This document shows, in pieces, positions 17,610-25,323 of a stretch of 64,000 nt of DNA (the stretch's first letter is position 1; the number at the start of each line of letters is the position of its first letter). A program made the position numbers and the translations under genes. The notes under the pieces are model-generated. The model was given only the letters and a program-made list of their open reading frames with translations, did no database searches and had not been told where the DNA came from. Source of the DNA: Microbacteriaceae bacterium PS02068 (GTDB lineage Bacteria; Actinomycetota; Actinomycetes; Actinomycetales; Microbacteriaceae); NCBI GenBank assembly GCA_029959325.1, contig JASCPF010000005.1, positions 1 to 64,000 on the forward strand. Reading direction: 5' to 3'.

Positions 17610-18224
17610 TCAGGAGAGGCGGCGCTGGTCGTGCGCGAGCCGGGCCCGGATGCCCGAGTGCACCGAGATGTACGTCGCCGTGTCTTCCCCCGTGAGCAGG
17701 GCGAGGTGCGAGACCAGACGGTCGACGTGCTCCACGATCTGACGTGGGCTCGTGTTCTGCCGCGGAGTCACGCTCACGTGGAGAACCGGCTCGTCGCGGA
17801 TCGTGCTTGCCGTGACGCGCGACGAGAGAACCTCGTCCTTCCTCGCGAGCGAGTTCTTCAGCGCGTCCGAGACGAACGATTCGGTCACGGTGACGCGTCC
17901 GAGCGGGTTCTGTGCGCTGCTCGAGCGCAACACGGTCTTCGACCGGCGTCCACTCACGCTGGTCAGCGCGAGGATCAGAAGCACGATGACGACGGCCACC
18001 GCTGCCACGGCACCGAGAGCGATCCAGCTCAGCGAGGTGCCGGCGATGGCCGTGGCCTGCACCGCCTGTGCGAGCCAGCCCTCGGCGGACTCTCCCGCCG
18101 TCGACCAGAGCTCTGCCGCCGTCGGCCATGCCGTGATCGCGACCCCGAGCGCGCCGAGCGCGAGCAGGACGATCCCGATGAGGAACAGCACGATGCGGTT
18201 CAAGGCGCGATTGGTGTTGTTCAC
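17610..18224 (-). CDS. AmaP-like alkaline-shock membrane anchor protein
   Basis: 204 aa with two N-terminal transmembrane helices (about 11-31 and 64-88) and a C-terminal cytoplasmic Asp23-like domain (VTVTESFVSDALKNSL, then PVLHVSVTPRQ). AmaP proteins tether Asp23 to the membrane in Firmicutes; in actinobacteria they close this conserved cluster. It overlaps the DUF6286 gene by 4 nt. Last gene of the operon, ending before the shared terminator. Confidence 0.82.
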   Translation of the reverse strand: MNNTNRALNRIVLFLIGIVLLALGALGVAITAWPTAAELWSTAGESAEGWLAQAVQATAIAGTSLSWIALGAVAAVAVVIVLLILALTSVSGRRSKTVLRSSSAQNPLGRVTVTESFVSDALKNSLARKDEVLSSRVTASTIRDEPVLHVSVTPRQNTSPRQIVEHVDRLVSHLALLTGEDTATYISVHSGIRARLAHDQRRLS

Positions 18225-18805
18225 GCGTCGACCTCGCTTTCCTTCGGTCGTTCGATGCGCACGCGCGTCGTGAGGCTGCGGGCAAGCTGGTACGACTCGA
18301 CCTCGGCATCCGCGATGCGCTGCACATCGGACGCCTCGAGAGGCACGTCCGCGCCCGGTCGCACGGTGACGTCGGCGGTGCGATGGCCGACTCCGACGAC
18401 GATGTTCTCGCGGGCGATGCCGGTCTCGTCGCTGACGTGCTGCGCGAGGGATGCCGCGACGACGCCGTTGTCGACGACGACGGCACGCTCACCCCATTGC
18501 ACCACCTGCTTCGAGAGCCGTCCGGGCGTCACGGCCAGCACCATCAGCACCAGGCCGACGAGGGCGAGCACGGCGGCGCCCGCGGTGACGAGGCCGGCCG
18601 GCTGCGCGGTCGGAAGCCCGACGAGCCACGCCAGGCCCGCGCCCGGCCCGAGCAGCAGCGCGGGCTGACCGGCCAGGTACAGCACGATCTCGACCGCGAC
18701 GTACCCGAGCGCGAGGATCAGCACGATCACCGCGACGAACATCGCCACGGTGCGCGGTGAGTGGGTCTCACGCCGCACGACGCGGCGGAGCGCCGAGGTG
18801 CTCAT
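18221..18805 (-). CDS. DUF6286 membrane protein
   Basis: 194 aa with two hydrophobic segments (about 21-43 and 72-92, plus a semi-hydrophobic stretch between) followed by a soluble domain with WGERAVVVDNGVVAASLAQHV, the DUF6286 hallmark. It is always found with Asp23/AmaP genes, as here. Start ATG 18805 overlaps the preceding gene by 4 nt, and its own end overlaps AmaP by 4 nt, so the block is translated as a coupled series. Probable envelope-stress anchor; role inferred from context. Confidence 0.85.
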   Translation of the reverse strand: MSTSALRRVVRRETHSPRTVAMFVAVIVLILALGYVAVEIVLYLAGQPALLLGPGAGLAWLVGLPTAQPAGLVTAGAAVLALVGLVLMVLAVTPGRLSKQVVQWGERAVVVDNGVVAASLAQHVSDETGIARENIVVGVGHRTADVTVRPGADVPLEASDVQRIADAEVESYQLARSLTTRVRIERPKESEVDA

Positions 18806-19140
18806 CGGACTCGCTTCCTTTCCGGGATGGTGGCGCCGGTGATGGTGAGGTCGATCCGCGCGATCTCCCGACCGAGCAGGTGCGTCAGGCGGCCCTGCAG
18901 GTCTTCTTGCAGGCGTGCGGCGCGCTCGAGCAGCGGCGGCTCGGCCTCAACGGCTGCGAGGTCGTCGAGGTCGGGGATCGGCAGCGGTGTCGACAGCCGC
19001 ACGACGAGCCCGCCCCGGAGGTTCGAGACATCCGCCGACACGTCGCCACGCGGCACGCCGATGAGCCCGGCGGATGCCTCCTGCGTGACCTTCACGAACA
19101 CGCGATCCTTGATGTCGATGCGGCCGCCCGCGCCGGTCAT
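18802..19140 (-). CDS. Asp23/Gls24-like protein (small, N-terminal-extended)
   Basis: 112 aa. A diverged Asp23 domain: VFVKVTQEASAGLIGV, strands VSADVSNLRGGLVVRL, and a C-terminal LQGRLTHLLGREIARIDLTI that matches the usual final helix-strand of Asp23 proteins. No membrane segment. It sits between DUF2273 and DUF6286 with 1-nt and 4-nt overlaps. Likely part of a cytoplasmic-face membrane scaffold with the neighbours. Confidence 0.75.
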   Translation of the reverse strand: MTGAGGRIDIKDRVFVKVTQEASAGLIGVPRGDVSADVSNLRGGLVVRLSTPLPIPDLDDLAAVEAEPPLLERAARLQEDLQGRLTHLLGREIARIDLTITGATIPERKRVR

Positions 19141-19328
19141 CAGGACGTGCGCCGACCCGTGAAGGCGTCGGTCACAGCCCGGACATCGAGCTGGCCGGAC
19201 GCGATCCGACCGACGACCGCTCCGATCGCCATGAACAGGGCGACGAGGAGGAATCCCCAGAACCCGAACACGAGCGCGGCTGCGGCCAGGATGGCGCCGA
19301 CGAGGGCGCCGGTGACGGTGGCGGTCAT
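19140..19328 (-). CDS. DUF2273 small membrane protein
   Basis: 62 aa with a long hydrophobic stretch at about 7-42 (two short helices) and a basic tail. DUF2273 proteins accompany Asp23 genes in Gram-positive bacteria. Start overlaps the end of the Asp23 gene by 4 nt. No catalytic feature; a structural membrane partner is the best guess. Confidence 0.82.
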   Translation of the reverse strand: MTATVTGALVGAILAAAALVFGFWGFLLVALFMAIGAVVGRIASGQLDVRAVTDAFTGRRTS

Positions 19329-19822
19329 GCGACGCGCGACTCTTCGGTGTCGCTGCTGTCGTCGCTGGGCAGGTGCACGTCGTTGACCTCGACGTTGACC
19401 TCGACGACCTCGAGACCGACCAGGCGCGTGATCGCGGTGGTGACCGCCGAGCGGACGTTCGACGCGACCTCGTGCACCGGGGTCGGGTACTCGACGACGA
19501 TGGTGATGTCGACGGCGGCCTGCGTCTCGCCGACCTCGACCTTGACGCCCTGCGTCAGGTCGGTGGCGTTGACGGCGTCGCGGATCGCACCGAACGCGCG
19601 CGCTCCGCCGCCGCCGAGCGCGTACACGCCCCGCACCTCGCGAGCCGCGATGCCGGCGACCTTGGCCACGACGCCATCGGCGATCACGGTGGTGCCGGCT
19701 GCCGTCTCGGTGGCGGCGGTCTGCGACGTGCCGAATGAACGGTCGACGCGGGGGGCGGATGCCACGGCGTTCTTCCCGGTGCTGACGGCGGTGGTCGGGG
19801 TCTTCTGGTCATCGGTAGCCAT
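19325..19822 (-). CDS. Asp23/Gls24 family envelope stress response protein
   Basis: 165 aa. After a ~40-residue polar N-terminus comes a full Asp23 domain: TTVIADGVVAKVAGIAAREV with GVYALGGG, then VEVGETQAAVDITIVVEY and SAVTTAITRLVGLEVVEVNV, and an acidic tail. In Staphylococcus, Asp23 is an abundant membrane-associated cell wall stress protein. ATG 19822 was chosen; a 135-bp gap separates it from the upstream genes and may hold a second promoter for this half of the cluster. Confidence 0.93.
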   Translation of the reverse strand: MATDDQKTPTTAVSTGKNAVASAPRVDRSFGTSQTAATETAAGTTVIADGVVAKVAGIAAREVRGVYALGGGGARAFGAIRDAVNATDLTQGVKVEVGETQAAVDITIVVEYPTPVHEVASNVRSAVTTAITRLVGLEVVEVNVEVNDVHLPSDDSSDTEESRVA

Positions 19823-19957
19823 GACGTGTCCTCTGTCTGTTCGCGTTGCGGGTGGCATCCGATCGGATGCCACCGGGCCGGTTCTTTCGGCCTCATACAT
19901 ACGAGGAGGAAGTGCGCGGATTCGTCACAAAAAAGTTCGGACGAGTTTCGCGCGGCG

Positions 19958-20266
19958 TCAGTGGATGCGTGCGACCTGGATCGTGATCGTGGCATCCGGC
20001 GGAGTGCTCGCGAGCAGGGCGTCGGCCACGCGGCGGGCTGAGTCGGCGGTGCTGTCGTCGATCGAGGTCGCGACGCGCGCGGCGACGACGGGGACGCCAT
20101 CTCGGATCGAGACGGCGACCTCGGCGGTCCGCTCGTCGGCGGTGCCCCGCGCCGCGGCGATGAGGCCGGGGATCCGCGCCAGCGCCGAATGCGGCGAGTA
20201 GACGTCGGTCACGCCGTCGACAGCGCGGACGCGGGCGACGAGGTCGTCGGCGGGGATCTCGTTCAT
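19958..20266 (-). CDS. Asp23-like small protein
   Basis: 102 aa. It resembles a degenerate Asp23-type fold: VRAVDGVTDVYS, then AEVAVSIRDGVPVVAARVATSIDD and a final VTIQVARI-type strand. No membrane segment. It overlaps the anti-sigma/Asp23 fusion gene by 4 nt and is the third gene counted from the sigma factor. Function unknown beyond the cluster context. Confidence 0.75.
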   Translation of the reverse strand: MNEIPADDLVARVRAVDGVTDVYSPHSALARIPGLIAAARGTADERTAEVAVSIRDGVPVVAARVATSIDDSTADSARRVADALLASTPPDATITIQVARIH

Positions 20267-20853
20267 TCGGGCTCTCCCGCGGGGGTGATGCCGTGCAGCT
20301 CGTCCACGGCGACGTTGACGGCGGTGACGTTGAGCTCGGTGTGCTGCGCGAGCACCCGATAGACGAGCTCGCGCAGCGACGCGGTGAGATCGGGGATCGA
20401 CCGTCCCCAGGCGACGGATGCCGTCAGCTCGATCTGCACCGGAGCGCCCGGCGTCTCGGCGTCGCCGATGATCTCGGTGCGGCCGATGTAGATGCCGTCC
20501 AGGGCATCGGCGCTCGTGCGGACGAGCGCGCGGACGGCGCCCTCGGTGACGGTGATCGTCACCCTCGGGTCGGGGTGGTGGATGGGGAAGCTCCGCCCGG
20601 CGCGCAGCTCGGAGTGGATCGCGGAGAGGATGCCCTCGAACCAGCTCTGCGGCGGGCGCGGCAGGTGCGCGGCATCGTCGGCGATCAGATCCCGCGAGAG
20701 CTGGCCGACCCGCTCGAGCGCCTCGATGGCGTTGAGGCACTCGGGGCAGCTCTCGATGTGCGGATCGACCGGGGTGCGACCCGACTCGAGGTACGCGCTG
20801 AGCTCCTCGATCGTGCGGCCGCAGTCGAGGGCATCCATGCTGTCGTCTGTCAT
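20263..20853 (-). CDS. Zinc-finger anti-sigma-like domain fused to Asp23 domain
   Basis: 196 aa. Residues 1-65 carry the zinc-binding anti-sigma pattern H-x3-C-x2-C (HIESCPEC) of zf-HC2 proteins; residues ~85-190 form an Asp23-like domain (VTITVTEGAVRALVRTSADALDG ... ELNVTAVNVAVDELHG). There is no transmembrane helix, unlike classic membrane anti-sigmas, so the Asp23 part may supply localisation by binding the AmaP/Asp23 scaffold. ATG overlaps the sigma gene stop by 4 nt, which supports a cognate pair. Confidence 0.85.
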   Translation of the reverse strand: MTDDSMDALDCGRTIEELSAYLESGRTPVDPHIESCPECLNAIEALERVGQLSRDLIADDAAHLPRPPQSWFEGILSAIHSELRAGRSFPIHHPDPRVTITVTEGAVRALVRTSADALDGIYIGRTEIIGDAETPGAPVQIELTASVAWGRSIPDLTASLRELVYRVLAQHTELNVTAVNVAVDELHGITPAGEPE

Positions 20854-21419
20854 CGCCAGCCCTCCATCTCGATCGCTATGCTCGCGCGCGCTCGGGCGAG
20901 CAGGCCTCGTACTGTGCTCGGGGGAATGTCCATCTGCTCGGCGATCTCGTCGTAGCTGCATTCCGCGATCTCGCGCAGAAGCCAGCAGCGACGCTGATCC
21001 TCCTTCAGCTTGTCTAGCGCATCGGACAGGGCGCGCAGCTGTGCGCCCCGAATCGCCGTCTGCTCGGGTTGCGTGCGGGCAGGCAGGGCGACGACGTGGT
21101 CGTCGAGCAGCGCCTCGGCGGGCCTGCGCGAGACGAAGGTGAGCGCCTCGCGGCCGGCGATCCGCATGAGCCAGGCCTTCACGGCCGACGGGTCGCGCAG
21201 CGTCGGCAGCTGCTTCCAGGCGATGACGAACGCCTCTTGCACGACGTCGTCGGTGTCGGCCAGCGATCCGACGATGCGGAACACGTACGCGCGCATGAGC
21301 GAGGAGTGACGCCGGACCAGCTCGCCGAAGGCGTCGGCATCGCCCTGAACCGCGCGGTCGACGAGCATCCGATCGGCGACGGTCTGCCGCGCAGCCTCGG
21401 GTTGCGATCTCGTCTGCAC
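20850..21419 (-). CDS. ECF RNA polymerase sigma factor
   Basis: 189 aa with sigma region 2 (FGELVRRHSSLMRAYVFRIV ... DTDDVVQEAFVIAWKQL) and region 4 (LKEDQRRCWLLREIAECSYDE ... STVRGLLARARA). GTG 21419 is preceded by TAGCGT at 6 nt, i.e. leaderless. It heads the envelope-stress cluster and is translationally coupled to a zinc anti-sigma/Asp23 fusion. It most probably drives the cluster, but no clear ECF-type promoter could be matched by eye between here and 19822. Confidence 0.92.
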   Translation of the reverse strand: MQTRSQPEAARQTVADRMLVDRAVQGDADAFGELVRRHSSLMRAYVFRIVGSLADTDDVVQEAFVIAWKQLPTLRDPSAVKAWLMRIAGREALTFVSRRPAEALLDDHVVALPARTQPEQTAIRGAQLRALSDALDKLKEDQRRCWLLREIAECSYDEIAEQMDIPPSTVRGLLARARASIAIEMEGWR

Positions 21420-21500
21420 GGGGCGACGCTATCCCGCAGGCTTCGATCCGTGGAGACGCTTGCCTTCGCGTGCGGGAACGGGTAGTGAAGCGGGCCCCGG

Positions 21501-22220
21501 TCAGGAGCCGAGGATGCTTCGGGCGGTGGTCGAGCGTTCCCAGTCGCGCTCGTGGAGACGCTGGATGCCGGCGAGGATCAGATCCAGCGCGAACACGAAC
21601 TCGACCTCGTCGTCGCACGCCTCGCCCGCGTGCGGCGATGTCGTCGCCATGCGGATGATCGCGGGATAGGCCACCGCGAAGTCGGCCATGGCCTGCGCCC
21701 GCCGGGCGGGGTCGCCCGGAACCTCGGGGGTGGGCAGGACATCGCGGGTGAAGCCCCACATGCGGGTGCTGAGTGCGTGCATCGCATGGTGCACGAGGTC
21801 AGCCGAGAGCCCGCCGTCGAACATGGCGCTCATGAGGGCATCCATGTGCGCGAGCGTGCGCGGGGTGGCTCGCTCGCGCGTCTCGATCGCCTCGCGCACC
21901 CAGGGGTGGGCGGTGAGGAGGTCGCGCGCAGCGAAGATGCGGGCGCGCACGGTGTCGGACCAGTCGATGACGGGAGCGACGGGAGCGGCGGGCGAGGCGG
22001 GCGGCACCGGCGACATGCTCTCGAGCACGCCGTCGAGCATGTCGTCGACGAGCTGGGCACGGTTCTCCACGTGCTTGTACAGCGCCATCGGCGTCACCCC
22101 CAGGCGGTCGGCGACGTGGCGCATGCTCACGGCGTCGAGGCCCAGCGCATCCGCCAGCTCGATGGCCGACGCGACGATCTTCGCGCGGTCGAGGCGGGGT
22201 CGTGCGGGCGGGTTTGACAC
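21501..22220 (-). CDS. TetR-family regulator
   Basis: 239 aa. N-terminal helix-turn-helix (KIVASAIELADALG ... MRHVADRLGVTPMALYKHV) and a C-terminal ligand domain of the TetR_C type (AHPWVREAIETRER). GTG 22220 is favoured because TACGGT lies 6 nt upstream (leaderless); GTG 22235, with a distant GAGG, is the alternative. The -10 hexamer falls inside one of two similar operators, so the protein should repress itself and the divergent DUF4386 gene. Confidence 0.9.
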   Translation of the reverse strand: MSNPPARPRLDRAKIVASAIELADALGLDAVSMRHVADRLGVTPMALYKHVENRAQLVDDMLDGVLESMSPVPPASPAAPVAPVIDWSDTVRARIFAARDLLTAHPWVREAIETRERATPRTLAHMDALMSAMFDGGLSADLVHHAMHALSTRMWGFTRDVLPTPEVPGDPARRAQAMADFAVAYPAIIRMATTSPHAGEACDDEVEFVFALDLILAGIQRLHERDWERSTTARSILGS

Positions 22221-22277
22221 GTATACACCGTACACCTACCATGATCCTCGTGCGGTGGCATACGCCGTATACCTACC
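22221..22277. promoter_or_regulatory. Twin TetR operators
   Basis: Two direct copies of a 20-nt element, 22221-22240 (GTATACACCGTACACCTACC) and 22258-22277 (GCATACGCCGTATACCTACC), are identical at 17 of 20 positions with starts 37 bp apart. Each contains a dyad of GTATAC-type arms around a 3-nt centre. They cover the -10 of the TetR gene and lie just upstream of the DUF4386 gene. Confidence 0.7.
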
Positions 22278-22292
22278 CGAGAGAAGACGACC

Positions 22293-22910
22293 ATGGCCCA
22301 CTCCCCCCGCCAGCACGCCCGCGCGGCAGGCATCCTCTACCTCGTCACGCACGTGACCTCTGTCACCGCGGTCGCCGCCTACGGCGCGGGGATGATCGCC
22401 GGAGGGGTCGCGCTCGAATTCGCGCTGGCGGTGGGATGCCTCGGCACCGGTGTGCTGCTGTGGGTCCTGCTGCAGGGCGCCGGGCCCGCGCGTGCGGCGA
22501 CGTTCGCCCTGATGCGCACCCTCGAGGCGGCCGTGATCATCGCCGGCACGCTGCCGATGCTCGGTGTGCTCTGGCTGGACGGAGCCGGCCGGCAGTGGTC
22601 GGATGCCGCGACCTCGATGCACGCGGCATCCTTCCTGCTCGGCCAGGGCCTCGTGATCAGCGTGAACACGATCGTGCTCGGCTGGCTGCTGTGGGACTCG
22701 CGCAGCGTTCCGCGCGCGCTGGCCGCACTCGGCGTCGTCGGCGGACTCGTCGTGCTCGCGAGCAACCTCGCTCAGCTCGGGGGATTAATCCCCCTCAACG
22801 GCGCCGTCGCCGCCGCGTGCGCCGTGCCGGTCTTCGCCTTCGAGATCTGGTTCGCGATCACCCTGATCGCGGTCGGGCTCAGACCAGCGGGGAACGTGGC
22901 CGCGAGGTAG
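22293..22910 (+). CDS. DUF4386 family membrane protein
   Basis: 205 aa with six hydrophobic segments and the DUF4386 N-terminus RAAGILYLVTHVTSV; also VISVNTIVLGWLLW in the middle. Family role is unknown; members are commonly next to regulators in actinobacteria. SD GAGAGAAG precedes ATG 22293. It is divergent from the TetR gene and shares the twin operators, so it is the likely controlled target. Confidence 0.85.
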   Translation: MAHSPRQHARAAGILYLVTHVTSVTAVAAYGAGMIAGGVALEFALAVGCLGTGVLLWVLLQGAGPARAATFALMRTLEAAVIIAGTLPMLGVLWLDGAGRQWSDAATSMHAASFLLGQGLVISVNTIVLGWLLWDSRSVPRALAALGVVGGLVVLASNLAQLGGLIPLNGAVAAACAVPVFAFEIWFAITLIAVGLRPAGNVAAR

Positions 22911-22916
22911 ACTTTC

Positions 22917-22936
22917 TGTACTCAGCGAGGAGTACA
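22917..22936. promoter_or_regulatory. Inverted repeat covering the GAF-LuxR ribosome binding site
   Basis: TGTACTC (22917-22923) and GAGTACA (22930-22936) are perfect 7-bp arms around AGCGAG. The SD GAGGAG (22927-22932) lies in the loop and right arm, 7 nt before ATG 22940. It could be an operator or an RNA hairpin that limits translation. Confidence 0.5.
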
Positions 22937-22939
22937 CCG

Positions 22940-23803
22940 ATGGCCGAACGCCTTCTTCACTCTCCCGGCGACGAGCAGCTGTTGCGGAGCTCGCTCGCCG
23001 ACCTCGCGCGACGCACCGGCTTCCCGATCGTCTTCGGCGGATTCGCGCACGAGGGTGCCGTCGTGGTGACGCAGCTCCTGGGAAACAAGGGTGACTCGCT
23101 GCGCGGGCTGGGCGTGCGTGCCGGATCAGGCCTGGGCGGGCGAACCCTTCTCGAGCGCCGACCTCGGCTGACCGCCGACTACGGTGCCTCACGGTCGATC
23201 ACCCACGACTACGACCAGGCTGTGCTGGCCGAAGGGATCACCACGCTGATGGCGATCCCGGTCGAAGTCGGCGACTCGGTGACCGCGGTTCTCTACGGTG
23301 GCCTGCGTGCGCGGGCGACGATCGGCACGGTGTCGATCGATCCTTCCGTCGCGGTCGCGAGCGAGCTGGCGGGGCGACTGTCCGCGTCGGCCACCCCTGT
23401 GCACTCTCAGCCGTCGCCGAGCGTCGAGTCCGAGCGCGGCCTGCGCGTGCCGCAGCTCGAGGAGCTGCGGCGACTGTATGCCGACGTGCGCAGCATGGAA
23501 GCGTCGGTCGTCGATCCCACGCTGCACGCGCAGTTCGCCGAGATCGGCCGGCGCCTGGTCGAGATCGCCCACCGCGACGATGGGGCTGAGCCTGACGCGA
23601 CGGCCACCGACCGACTGACCGCGCGCGAGTCCGACGTCTTGAGCCTCGTCGCGCTCGGGTACGGCAACGCCGTCGTCGGAGCGACGCTCGGCGTCACGGA
23701 GGCGACCGTGAAGAGCTACATGAACACCGTGATGCGCAAGCTCGGCGCATCCAATCGATACGAGGCCGTCGCCGTCGCCCGGCGCCGGATGCTCCTCCCC
23801 TGA
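22940..23803 (+). CDS. GAF-domain LuxR-type transcriptional regulator
   Basis: 287 aa. Residues ~10-155 form a GAF-like sensor (RTGFPIVFGGFAHEG ... GITTLMAIPVEVGDSVTAVLYGGL); residues ~225-285 a LuxR HTH (LTARESDVLSLVALGYGNAVVG ... ATVKSYMNTVMRKLG). Such GAF-LuxR proteins often switch catabolic operons in actinobacteria in response to an aromatic or acyl ligand. ATG 22940 has a good SD inside a palindrome. It precedes the acyl-CoA/alcohol catabolic region and may regulate it (inference). Confidence 0.9.
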   Translation: MAERLLHSPGDEQLLRSSLADLARRTGFPIVFGGFAHEGAVVVTQLLGNKGDSLRGLGVRAGSGLGGRTLLERRPRLTADYGASRSITHDYDQAVLAEGITTLMAIPVEVGDSVTAVLYGGLRARATIGTVSIDPSVAVASELAGRLSASATPVHSQPSPSVESERGLRVPQLEELRRLYADVRSMEASVVDPTLHAQFAEIGRRLVEIAHRDDGAEPDATATDRLTARESDVLSLVALGYGNAVVGATLGVTEATVKSYMNTVMRKLGASNRYEAVAVARRRMLLP

Positions 23804-23827
23804 CCGTCCGTCGAAAGGCCCCGCACG

Positions 23828-24292
23828 ATGACCGACCTGATGACCGTCCCCACCGACACCGACGACGAGAGGTGTCCGATCGGATTGTCCATGGAGCTCC
23901 TGGGACAGAAGTGGACGCTCCTGATCGTCCGAGAATCGCTGAAGGGCGTGCAGACGTTCTCCGGTTTCGAGAGGTCGCTCGGATGTCCGCGCAATCTTCT
24001 CGCGTCACGGCTGCGCCTGCTCTGCGAGGCGGGCGTGATGACGACGGTGCCGTACTCGACGCCGGGTCAGCGCGGCCGCGACCGCTACGAGCTCACCGCA
24101 GCGGGTCGCGAACTCGCGCCGACGCTGATCGCGCTCTTCGACTGGGGCACCCGTCACCTGTCGGCAGACGGACGCCCCTGGGCCGAGCCGTCGAGGTGCC
24201 GCTGCGGCGAGCAGGTGCACGCCGTCCTGGAATGCGACGGCGGGCACCTGCTCGGCACGGTGGACGAGGTCAGCTTCCCCGTCGCGCGCTAA
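23828..24292 (+). CDS. HxlR-family transcriptional regulator
   Basis: 154 aa. Winged-helix HxlR domain: CPIGLSMELLGQKWTLLIVRE, then FSGFERSLGCPRNLLASRLRLL and RYELTAAG. The N-terminal Cys typical of redox/aldehyde-sensing HxlR proteins is present (C17), and there is a C-terminal extension with a CRCGEQVHAVLEC cysteine set that could bind zinc. It is convergent with the alcohol dehydrogenase gene, sharing 4 nt at the stops. Confidence 0.92.
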   Translation: MTDLMTVPTDTDDERCPIGLSMELLGQKWTLLIVRESLKGVQTFSGFERSLGCPRNLLASRLRLLCEAGVMTTVPYSTPGQRGRDRYELTAAGRELAPTLIALFDWGTRHLSADGRPWAEPSRCRCGEQVHAVLECDGGHLLGTVDEVSFPVAR

Positions 24293-25290
24293 GGCACCAC
24301 CACCAGGCGCACCGGATTGCCGACTTTCCGCTTCAACCGATCGATCGCCGTCTCGATCTCTTCGAGCGAGAAGCTGTCGGTGATCGATTCCGAGAAGTCG
24401 AGCCGGTTCAGGGCCAGCAGATCGAGCAGCTCCGGCACAGCCTCGGGGCCGCTCGCGAAGTGGCCGCGGATCTGCTGGCGCTGGAACAGCAGCATGCCGG
24501 GCGTCTCGAGGACGAGCGGTTGGGTGTTGGCGCCGACCCAGATCGTGCGGCCGAACGGGGCCGCGGCGCGGAGGAGGTCGACCTCGATGGCCGAGATGCC
24601 CACGAAGTCGAACGCGACGTTCACGCCGACACCCTTGGTCAGTTCCTTGATCTTCGCCACCGCGTCTTCGGCGGTCGGGTCGATGACGAAGTCCGCGCCG
24701 AGCCGCAGGGCCCGCTCGCGAGCCTCGGGCAGCGGGTCGACGGCGATGATCGGCGCGGCACCCACGAAGCGCAGAATCTGCAGCGCATGCGTGCCGACAC
24801 CTCCGACACCCCAGATCGCCACCGATTCGCCGGGCTTCACCTCGGCGGTCTGGGTGATCGCCGCCCACGGCGTCGAGACCGCATCGGGCACGATGGATGC
24901 CACGTCGAACGGCAGCGAGTCGGGAAGCCGCACGAGCGTCTCCGCCGGCGTCACGACGTACTCCGCCCAGCCGCCGTCGAAGTCGAGCCCCACGGTGTAC
25001 TCGGCGCCATCGCGGTAGTGCAGCAGCGAGATGGCGACGCGGTCACCCGCCTGCCAGTTCTCGACCCCCTCGCCGGGCAGGTCGACTTCGCCCGCGATCT
25101 CATGGCCGAGGGTCAGCTCACCCGTCTGCCGATGCGGGCCGCGAAGCTGTCCGGCGAGCATGTGGAGGTCGGTGAGGCAGACGCCGCAGGATTTCACCTT
25201 GACGCGCACCCAGCCGGGGGCGGGGTCGGGGATCGGAACGTCGGCGAGTGCGAACTCGTTGGTTTCCAGGTTCAGACGTGCAGCACGCAT
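24289..25290 (-). CDS. Zinc-dependent alcohol dehydrogenase (MDR superfamily)
   Basis: 333 aa. Catalytic zinc ligands C35 (CGVC) and H64-E65 (LGHEIAGEV) are visible; the NAD(P) motif is WGVGGVGTHAL near residue 160. The four-cysteine structural zinc lobe is absent, as in quinone-reductase-like MDR members. Oxidises an alcohol or reduces an aldehyde; substrate unknown. It precedes the HSL esterase in a likely ester/alcohol degradation unit (33-bp gap). Confidence 0.9.
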   Translation of the reverse strand: MRAARLNLETNEFALADVPIPDPAPGWVRVKVKSCGVCLTDLHMLAGQLRGPHRQTGELTLGHEIAGEVDLPGEGVENWQAGDRVAISLLHYRDGAEYTVGLDFDGGWAEYVVTPAETLVRLPDSLPFDVASIVPDAVSTPWAAITQTAEVKPGESVAIWGVGGVGTHALQILRFVGAAPIIAVDPLPEARERALRLGADFVIDPTAEDAVAKIKELTKGVGVNVAFDFVGISAIEVDLLRAAAPFGRTIWVGANTQPLVLETPGMLLFQRQQIRGHFASGPEAVPELLDLLALNRLDFSESITDSFSLEEIETAIDRLKRKVGNPVRLVVVP

Positions 25291-25323
25291 GATCGGCTTC
25301 CTCGCTTCTCGGTGCGGGCCGCG

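Noticed and set aside
19822-19957. ECF-type promoter upstream of the Asp23 gene
   Set aside because: GAAC and CGTA elements occur but at wrong spacing, and could not be matched to the region upstream of the sigma gene.
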